A stretch of DNA of 5,485 bases from Archangiaceae bacterium (GTDB lineage: Bacteria > Myxococcota > Myxococcia > Myxococcales > Myxococcaceae): contig JAHFDQ010000434.1 of the NCBI GenBank assembly GCA_023248915.1, positions 1-5,485 on the forward strand, in the 5' to 3' direction. This document shows positions 1-4,716 of the stretch, piece by piece; position 1 is the stretch's first letter; each line of letters begins with the position of its first letter. The position numbers were made by a program, and so were the translations under genes. Under the pieces are notes generated by a model. The model was given only the letters and a program-made list of their open reading frames with translations. It ran no database searches and was not told the origin of the DNA.

Positions 1-349
1 CGACGACGGTGGTGTTCGGGTTGTCGAAGGTCGAGACGGAGCAGTTGTCGTACTTGACGGTGTACGTCGCCTGCATGCTGGTGCCGCCCGAGCCGACGTT
101 GGTCGACACCGCGAAGCCCGTCAGCCCGATCTTGCCGCCGAGCGGGCAGGAGGCCGAAACGTCGCTGTGCACGTCGACGCCGGCGCCGGCGAGCGACAGA
201 AGCGACCCGCTGGCCTTCGTCGGCCCCATCGCGGTGAACAGCGCCGAGGCGGCTCCGTCCTTGCCGCCTCCGAGCTTGACGCCGTTGCCGCAAGCGAACA
301 GCGACGCCGAAAGCCCCACCACGACGAACAGCCGCACCGAGTTCCTCAT
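1..349 (-). CDS. Partial small lipoprotein of unknown function (N-terminal 116 aa)
   Basis: An open frame runs leftward from an ATG at 349-347 to the window edge with no stop, giving 116 residues; the C-terminus is missing. The N-terminus is a lipoprotein signal peptide: MRNSVR, a hydrophobic stretch (about residues 7-19), then S16-L-F-A-C20, a lipobox with the lipidated Cys at 20. The mature part begins GNGVKLGGGKDG and is rich in Gly, Ser, Thr and Ala. It has two further cysteines, C68 and C103, which could pair in the periplasm. An AGGAG ribosome binding site lies 8 nt before the ATG, which supports this start. Gly at +2 after the Cys does not suggest inner-membrane retention by the E. coli rule, so outer-membrane anchoring is a guess. 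I recognise no family or catalytic motif. It diverges from the dcw cluster and is probably not functionally tied to it. Confidence 0.8.
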   Translation of the reverse strand, partial: MRNSVRLFVVVGLSASLFACGNGVKLGGGKDGAASALFTAMGPTKASGSLLSLAGAGVDVHSDVSASCPLGGKIGLTGFAVSTNVGSGGTSMQATYTVKYDNCSVSTFDNPNTTVV

Positions 350-357
350 TTGGTCGA

Positions 358-362
358 CTCCT
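358..362 (-). promoter_or_regulatory. Ribosome binding site of the leftward lipoprotein gene
   Basis: Read on the minus strand this is AGGAG, 8 nt before the ATG at 349. It is a strong Shine-Dalgarno match at good spacing and fixes the start of the lipoprotein gene. Confidence 0.75.
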
Positions 363-380
363 GCAAGGGGAAGGGTCCGC

Positions 381-389
381 TTCATAGCA
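381..389 (-). promoter_or_regulatory. Possible extended -10 promoter for the lipoprotein gene
   Basis: On the minus strand this reads TGCTATGAA, an extended -10 (TGn followed by TATGAA, 4 of 6 to consensus). No good -35 is seen at 16-18 bp; the hexamer there (GTCCGT, 404-409) is poor. Transcription would start near 374, about 25 nt before the ATG. It is tentative, because such matches arise by chance, but it lies in the only non-coding stretch available to this gene. Confidence 0.3.
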
Positions 390-400
390 GATTCGCAATC

Positions 401-429
401 TTGACGGACCTCTCAACCGACCGTATTTT
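401..429 (+). promoter_or_regulatory. Sigma70-like promoter of the mraZ-dcw operon
   Basis: A -35 element TTGACG (401-406, 5 of 6 to consensus) is followed after exactly 17 bp by a -10 element TATTTT (424-429, 4 of 6). This AT-rich -10 stands out in GC-rich DNA. The predicted transcription start is near 436, which gives an mraZ leader of about 60 nt. The downstream GTGG repeats start at that point, so a protein bound there could block initiation or early elongation. The promoter is predicted by eye from spacing and consensus only. Confidence 0.65.
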
Positions 430-435
430 CTGCCG

Positions 436-459
436 GTGGCATGAAGTGGTAAACGGTGG
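436..459 (+). promoter_or_regulatory. MraZ-type operator: three GTGG direct repeats at 10-bp period
   Basis: GTGG occurs at 436-439, 446-449 and 456-459, each preceded by G or A, so the repeats sit on one face of the helix. A fourth, degenerate copy (GTAC) is in phase at 466-469. MraZ proteins studied in E. coli and mycoplasmas bind short direct repeats with a 10-bp period (TGGGN with 5-nt spacers, or AAAGTG-type boxes) in front of mraZ. The array here has the same periodicity and location, between the -10 element and the mraZ start. Autoregulation by the MraZ encoded directly downstream is the natural inference. Confidence 0.75.
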
Positions 460-496
460 ATCCAAGTACCTTGCAGGCCCTTAGCGTGGGTGAGGC

Positions 497-949
497 GTGT
501 TCCGGGGCGTCTACGAGCATCAGATCGACGCGAAGGGGCGCACCAGCTTCCCCGCGAAGCTGCGCGAGACGCTCCTCGGCGCGTACGACGAGCGGCTGGT
601 GGTGACCACCGCGCTCGACCCCTGCCTGCACGCGTACCCGCTGCGCGAGTGGGAACAGCTCGAGGCGGCGCTCGGCAAGCGCAACCCGATGGAACCCGGG
701 GTGAAGACGCTGATGCGCCTGTACGTGGCCAGCGCCCAGGAGTGCCCGGTGGACAAGCTGGGGCGGGTGCTAATTCCGCCTTCCCTACGCGCCCACGCCG
801 AGCTCGAGAAGGACGTGGTGTGGGCGGGCATGGTGAAGGTCATCGAGCTGTGGTCGCGCGAGGGCTGGGCGAAGGCGCAAGAAGAGGCGCGCACCGAGGC
901 CGACTCGGTCGAGGTGATGCGGGTGTTGACCGAGTTGAGGCAGAGCTAG
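497..949 (+). CDS. mraZ: Transcriptional regulator MraZ
   Basis: This encodes 150 residues, the usual MraZ size. MraZ is a DNA-binding protein with a SpoVT/AbrB-like fold that forms ring oligomers and controls the dcw operon. The two tandem half-domains are clear: an N-terminal motif DAKGRTSFPAKLR (11-23) and a second copy DKLGRVLIPPSLR (86-98), each holding the family's DxxxR signature (D11/R15 and D86/R90). The start is GTG at 497, giving the typical N-terminus MFRGVYEHQID. An in-frame TGA at 491-493 rules out any earlier start. The Shine-Dalgarno is poor: GAGG at 492-495 is only 1 nt from the GTG, so initiation may be weak or unusual. It is the first gene of the operon, lies downstream of a matching repeat operator, and is followed after 40 nt by the STAS gene. 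Confidence 0.95.
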   Translation: MFRGVYEHQIDAKGRTSFPAKLRETLLGAYDERLVVTTALDPCLHAYPLREWEQLEAALGKRNPMEPGVKTLMRLYVASAQECPVDKLGRVLIPPSLRAHAELEKDVVWAGMVKVIELWSREGWAKAQEEARTEADSVEVMRVLTELRQS

Positions 950-973
950 CGACAAGTCGTCCCGACCCAAGCG

Positions 974-980
974 AAAGGAA
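974..980 (+). promoter_or_regulatory. Ribosome binding site of the STAS gene
   Basis: AAAGGAA, with its AGGA core at 976-979, ends about 10 nt before the ATG at 990. The STAS gene therefore has its own good initiation signal, unlike mraZ before it and rsmH after it. Confidence 0.6.
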
Positions 981-989
981 GTTCCGAAG

Positions 990-1376
990 ATGAACGCGGT
1001 GAGTCCAGCGGCAGAGGCCTTCCCCGTTCCGAGCGTCGACTCGGGGCGGGTGGTGACCATGGTTTTGGAAGGCGAGATCTGCGAGCGCGAGCATCGGCAG
1101 GTGCTCGAGATGCTCTTCCGGACCGCCAGCCGCGGTGTTTGCCGGGTGGTGCTCGACCTGACCGAGGTCAGCCACTTCGACTACCGGGGCGTGCGGCCGC
1201 TGATGGCGCGGGCCGAGCTGTTCCGTTCGGCCGGGGGCGACCTGAAGCTGTGCGGCCTGTCGCCGTACCTGAAGGCCATCTTCCGCAGCGCCGGAGCGCA
1301 CGACGCCTTCGAGTACTACGACGAGCCGCACGAAGCGCGCGGGGCGTTCGAACCGGCGCCAGCGGCCCACGGCTAG
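990..1376 (+). CDS. STAS-domain protein, anti-sigma-antagonist-like, without the phosphorylatable serine
   Basis: This is a 128-residue single-domain protein. Residues about 18-116 fit a STAS domain: a first strand RVVTMVLEGEI, then VVLDLTEVSHFDYRG (53-67), a helix LMARAELFRSAGGDLKLCGLS, and an end SAGAHDAFEYYDEPHEA (100-116), with the expected spacing of strands and helices. STAS proteins such as SpoIIAA and RsbV bind anti-sigma kinases and are switched by phosphorylation of a Ser in DSSG. Here that motif is D64-Y-R-G67, with both serines gone, so this switch cannot work as in SpoIIAA. It may be a constitutive or differently regulated binding module. The ATG is preceded by AAAGGAA (974-980) at good spacing. 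The stop abuts the rsmH start with no gap, which points to co-expression with the dcw genes. The C-terminal dozen residues (Ala/Pro-rich) look disordered. The partner is unknown. Confidence 0.8.
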   Translation: MNAVSPAAEAFPVPSVDSGRVVTMVLEGEICEREHRQVLEMLFRTASRGVCRVVLDLTEVSHFDYRGVRPLMARAELFRSAGGDLKLCGLSPYLKAIFRSAGAHDAFEYYDEPHEARGAFEPAPAAHG

Positions 1377-2279
1377 GTGGCCTTCCAGCACCAGACCGTC
1401 CTTCTGGACGAAGTGGTTTCGCTGTTGAGACCGGGAGCAGGCAGGGTGATTGTCGACGGGACATTGGGCGGCGGCGGGCACTCCGAGGCATTGCTGGCCG
1501 CCGGCGCCGACGTCCTGGCAGTGGACCGCGACCCGAGCGCGCTGGCCGCGGCCCGGGCGCGCGTGTCGGGCTTCGGCTCGAGGTTTCGCGCCGTGCAGGG
1601 CGACTTCGGAGACCTGGCCAGCCTCGTCGACGCGCCGGTGGACGGCGTGCTCTTGGACCTCGGCGTCTCGTCGCCGCAGCTCGACGACCCGGCGCGGGGC
1701 TTCTCGTTCCAGGCCGACGGGCCGTTCGACATGCGCATGGGCGACGAGGGGCCCACCGCGGCCGACCTGGTGGAAACGACGCCGGTCGACGCGCTCGAGC
1801 GCGTCATCCGGGACTACGGCGAAGAACGCTTCGCCGGCCGCATCGCCCGCGCCCTGAAAGAGGCGAAGCCGAAGACGACGCTCGAGGCGGTCGAGGCGGT
1901 GAAGCGGGCGGTGCCGCGAAAGGCCTGGCCCGAGAAGGTGCACGTGGCCACCCGCACCTTCCAGGCGCTGCGCATGGCGGTCAACCACGAGCTCGACTCG
2001 CTCGACCGGGCGCTGGCCGCGCTGCCCCAGGTGCTGAAGGTGGGCGGAGTCGCGGCGGTGCTGTCGTTCCATTCGCTCGAAGACCGCGCGGTGAAGCGGG
2101 CCTTCCGCGGCCTCGAGGGGCGCTGCACCTGCCCGCCGGGCCTGCCGGTGTGCGCGTGCGGGGCCGAAGCGACCTTCCGCAGCCTGACCCGGAAGGCGGT
2201 CACCGCGTCGGAAGTGGAAGTCGCCAGAAACCCCCGCGCCCGCAGCGCGCACCTCCGGGCCGTCGAGAGGGTGCGATGA
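1377..2279 (+). CDS. rsmH: 16S rRNA (cytosine(1402)-N(4))-methyltransferase RsmH (MraW)
   Basis: This encodes 300 residues, close to the family norm. RsmH transfers a methyl group from S-adenosylmethionine to N4 of C1402 in 16S rRNA, in the cytoplasm. Visible signatures in order: HQTVLLDEVV (5-14); the SAM-binding loop DGTLGGGGHS (27-36); VDRDP (49-53), where the acidic residue binds the SAM ribose; DGVLLDLGVSSPQLD (89-103); RGFSFQADGPFDMRM (107-121); YGEERFAGRIARAL; TFQALRMAVNHEL; VLSFHSLEDRAVKR; and the C-terminal NPRARSAHLRAVER. A Cys cluster, C250-x-C252 and C259-x-C261, sits before the last motif. The start is GTG directly after the STAS stop, with no clear Shine-Dalgarno, so translation is probably coupled to the STAS gene. 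The end overlaps the ftsL ATG by 4 bp (ATGA). Confidence 0.97.
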   Translation: MAFQHQTVLLDEVVSLLRPGAGRVIVDGTLGGGGHSEALLAAGADVLAVDRDPSALAAARARVSGFGSRFRAVQGDFGDLASLVDAPVDGVLLDLGVSSPQLDDPARGFSFQADGPFDMRMGDEGPTAADLVETTPVDALERVIRDYGEERFAGRIARALKEAKPKTTLEAVEAVKRAVPRKAWPEKVHVATRTFQALRMAVNHELDSLDRALAALPQVLKVGGVAAVLSFHSLEDRAVKRAFRGLEGRCTCPPGLPVCACGAEATFRSLTRKAVTASEVEVARNPRARSAHLRAVERVR

Positions 2280-2641
2280 GGTTCCTCGCGCGCGGCCGGG
2301 GCGCGAGCCTCTCAGCCATCGTCCTCAACCTCCTGCCCTGGGCGCTGTTGAGCGGCCTGTTCGTGGCGGTCGGCGTCATGCACGTGGCTTCTCGGGTGCT
2401 GGTGGTGGACCTGGGGTACAAGCTGTCGAAGCTCGAGCAGGAAGGCCGAGACCTGACGCGCGAGCACGACCGGCTGAAGCTCGAGCTCGCCACCCAGCGC
2501 AGCCCCGCCCTGCTCGAGAAGGTGGCGCGGGAGAAGCTGAAGATGGCGCCGCCGCCCGCGGGCGCGGTCTTCACCGTGCCGGGGCCATCGCCGCATACCG
2601 CCGACCGGGCCGGCCCCCACACGCGCGAGCAGGGGGGCTGA
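2276..2641 (+). CDS. ftsL: Cell division protein FtsL
   Basis: This encodes 121 residues in the order expected of the cluster (rsmH-ftsL-ftsI). FtsL is a small bitopic inner-membrane protein that, with FtsB and FtsQ, recruits and activates FtsW and FtsI at the septum. The sequence has a short basic N-terminus (RFLARGRG), one transmembrane helix (about 13-35), and a periplasmic heptad-rich helix (about 45-75, LSKLEQEGRDLTREHDRLK) fitting a coiled coil. Then comes SPALLEKVAREKLKM (76-90), the R/EKIAREKLGM-like end typical of FtsL/DivIC proteins. About 30 Pro/Gly/Ala-rich residues follow. The protein is assigned by topology and position, since the family is poorly conserved in sequence. The ATG overlaps the rsmH stop, and the ftsI GTG follows 2 bp after its TGA. 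Confidence 0.88.
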   Translation: MRFLARGRGASLSAIVLNLLPWALLSGLFVAVGVMHVASRVLVVDLGYKLSKLEQEGRDLTREHDRLKLELATQRSPALLEKVAREKLKMAPPPAGAVFTVPGPSPHTADRAGPHTREQGG

Positions 2642-2643
2642 CG

Positions 2644-4701
2644 GTGCGCGACCTGAAGGCCGTGGCCGTCGCCGACGCTCCTTCTAAGTGGATGCGTTTC
2701 CGGGTGTTCCTCTTGGGGGCGCTGTTCCTTTCCTTGCTCGGCGGCATCATGGCCAAGGCGGTGCACCTGCAGGTGGTGCAGACCGGTTGGCTTCGCGACA
2801 TGGCCGAGGACCAGTACGTGCGCCAGATAGACATTCCCGCACGGCGCGGGGACGTCTTCGACCGGCGGGGCACGCCCCTGGCCCAGAGCGTCGAGGTTGA
2901 CTCGATCTGGATAGACCCCTCGAGCTCGACCAACCTCGCCGCGACCGCCCGCGCGCTGGCCAAGCCGCTCGGGCTCGACCGGGAAGAGCTGGCCGCCCGG
3001 CTGGTCAAGGCCCGGCGGTTCGCCTGGGTGAAACGCCAGGCCACGCCCGCCGAAGTGGCGGCGGTGACGGCGCTCGAGATCGAGGGCGTGGGGTTCACCA
3101 AGGAACCGCGCCGCTTCTACCCGCAGCGCGAGCTGGCGGCGCAGCTCATCGGCCTGGTGGGCACCGACGGCCGCGGGCTGGACGGGCTCGAGAAGGCCTT
3201 CGACGACGTGTTGACAGGCCAGGCGTCGCAGCTGTCGGGCTTTCGCGACGCCAAGGGGCGCAAGCTGCTCACCTACGGGCTCGACGCGCCGCTCGAGCGC
3301 CAGGGGGCGTCGGTGACGCTCACCCTCGACCGGCAGTTGCAGTACGTGACCGAGAAGGCGCTCGGCAGGGCGGTGGAAGAGGCCAAGGCCACCGCGGGCA
3401 TGGCGGTGGTGCTCGACCCGAAGACGGGGCAGGTGCTGGCGCTGGCGAACTTCCCCCGGTTCAACCCCAACGCCCTCGACGCGGGCAATTCGGGGGCGCT
3501 TCGCAACCGCGCCGCGCTCGACACCTTCGAACCCGGGTCGACCTTCAAGTCGTTCGTGGTGGCGGCGGCGCTCGAAGAGAAGGAAGTGAAAGAGGACGAC
3601 GCGTTCTTCTGCGAGAACGGCTCGTGGGCGGTGGGGCGCCACACCATTCACGACTCGCACCCGCACGCCTGGCTGACCGCCCAGAAAATCCTCCAGGTCT
3701 CTTCCAACATCGGCGCCGCCAAGGTGGCCCAGGCGCTCGGGCGCGACCGGCTGGTGGACTACTACGCCCGCTTCGGCTTCGGCGAGCGGGCCGGGCTGGC
3801 GCTGCCGGGCGAGGGGCGGGGCAGCGTGCCCTACCCGAAGGCCGACATCACCTTCGCCACCCAGGCCTTCGGGCAGGGGCTGACGGCGACCGCCGTGCAG
3901 GTGGCCGCGGCCTACGGCGCGCTCGCCAACGGCGGCGTCCTGATGCGCCCCTACGTCGTTGCGCGCGTGGTGGACCCCGACGGGCTGATGCTCGTCGACA
4001 ACCGGCCGGTCGAGGTGCGCAGGGTGGTGTCCGAGCGCACCGCCAGGCAGGTAGTGGCGATGCTCGAGACGGTGGTCGAGAAGGAAGGAACGGCTCCCCG
4101 CGCGCGCATGGACGAGTACCGAGTCGCCGGGAAGACGGGCACCGCGCAGAAGGCCGACCCGGTGGCCAAGGGCTACTCGGACAAGCGCATCGCCTCGTTC
4201 GTCGGCCTGGTGCCGGCGGAAGACCCGCGGGCGGTCATCCTCATAGTCGTCGACGAACCGAAGACGGACGTGTACGGCGGCCTGGTGGCGGCGCCGGCCT
4301 TCAAGGAAATTGCCGCCGAAGCGATGCCCTACCTCGGCGTGCCGCCCTCCAGGCCCACGGTCGCCACCTCGGCGCCAGTCCCGGCTGAACGCCCGGGGGA
4401 ACCGATCGATCCCCCAGAGGCCCTCCGCTCTGCGATGGTGGGGCCCGCGAAGGGGCCGTTGGCGGCCGCCTTCGCGAAGCTGGAGACCTCTGAAACGGTG
4501 ACCGATACGGCAGGCGAGGGAAGCGTGACGGTGCCGGACTTGTCGGGCCAGGTGGGCCGGGCCGCGGTTGTGCGCCTGTTGGGTGTGGCTCTCGAGCCGC
4601 GCCTGTCGGGCAGCGGCCGCGTGGTTTCGCAGACTCCGCCGGCTGGCACGCTTGTGGAAAAAGGCACGTGGGTGACGCTCCAGCTCGCCTCGAGACAGTA
4701 G
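2644..4701 (+). CDS. ftsI: Septal peptidoglycan transpeptidase FtsI (PBP3-like) with C-terminal PASTA domain
   Basis: This 685-residue class B penicillin-binding protein crosslinks septal peptidoglycan in the periplasm, working with FtsW, FtsL and FtsB. Order: a short cytoplasmic tail, one membrane anchor (about 20-40), and the dimerisation/pedestal domain opening with RRGDVFDRRG (67-76). The transpeptidase domain carries all three catalytic motifs: S299-T-F-K302 (nucleophile Ser299), S353-S-N355, and K497-T-G-T500. A Pro/Ala-rich linker (about 565-627) follows, then one PASTA domain (about 628-683, VTVPDLSG ... VVSQTPPAGTLVEKGTWVTL). The protein is about 100 residues longer than E. coli FtsI (588 aa), mostly from the linker and PASTA domain. 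A GTG start is used, with AGGGGGG (2631-2637) as a strong ribosome binding site inside the end of ftsL. It lies 15 nt before murE. It could also be called a PBP2x/SpoVD-type protein, but gene context makes FtsI the better name. Confidence 0.95.
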   Translation: MRDLKAVAVADAPSKWMRFRVFLLGALFLSLLGGIMAKAVHLQVVQTGWLRDMAEDQYVRQIDIPARRGDVFDRRGTPLAQSVEVDSIWIDPSSSTNLAATARALAKPLGLDREELAARLVKARRFAWVKRQATPAEVAAVTALEIEGVGFTKEPRRFYPQRELAAQLIGLVGTDGRGLDGLEKAFDDVLTGQASQLSGFRDAKGRKLLTYGLDAPLERQGASVTLTLDRQLQYVTEKALGRAVEEAKATAGMAVVLDPKTGQVLALANFPRFNPNALDAGNSGALRNRAALDTFEPGSTFKSFVVAAALEEKEVKEDDAFFCENGSWAVGRHTIHDSHPHAWLTAQKILQVSSNIGAAKVAQALGRDRLVDYYARFGFGERAGLALPGEGRGSVPYPKADITFATQAFGQGLTATAVQVAAAYGALANGGVLMRPYVVARVVDPDGLMLVDNRPVEVRRVVSERTARQVVAMLETVVEKEGTAPRARMDEYRVAGKTGTAQKADPVAKGYSDKRIASFVGLVPAEDPRAVILIVVDEPKTDVYGGLVAAPAFKEIAAEAMPYLGVPPSRPTVATSAPVPAERPGEPIDPPEALRSAMVGPAKGPLAAAFAKLETSETVTDTAGEGSVTVPDLSGQVGRAAVVRLLGVALEPRLSGSGRVVSQTPPAGTLVEKGTWVTLQLASRQ

Positions 4702-4716
4702 GGACGAAGGGACCGA

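Noticed and set aside
9..404. Plus-strand open frame of 131 codons at the left edge
   Set aside because: It is antisense to the lipoprotein gene, which has a signal peptide, lipobox and ribosome binding site; the plus-strand frame has none of these.
441..452. ATG-AAG-TGG-TAA mini-frame in the mraZ leader
   Set aside because: It has three codons, no ribosome binding site, and begins only a few bases after the predicted transcription start. It is explained by the GTGG repeat array.
950..989. Gap between mraZ and the STAS gene as a site for a terminator or second promoter
   Set aside because: The 40 nt contain the STAS ribosome binding site but no hairpin with a T-tract and no convincing -35/-10 pair.
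840..2252. Long minus-strand open frame (470 codons) opposite the STAS gene and rsmH
   Set aside because: Its product is dominated by Arg, Ala, Gly and His with no recognisable domain, and it lies antisense to well-identified genes. Such frames are common in GC-rich DNA.
1139..2275. Plus-strand frame running through the STAS gene and rsmH into ftsL
   Set aside because: Only the part from 2276 onward (ftsL) is real. The upstream portion is an Arg/Gly/Pro-rich out-of-frame reading of STAS and rsmH, so a long fusion protein is not supported.
2200..3666. Long minus-strand open frame (488 codons) opposite ftsL and ftsI
   Set aside because: It is antisense to conserved FtsL and FtsI coding sequence and has low-complexity composition without motifs; it is a GC-driven shadow.
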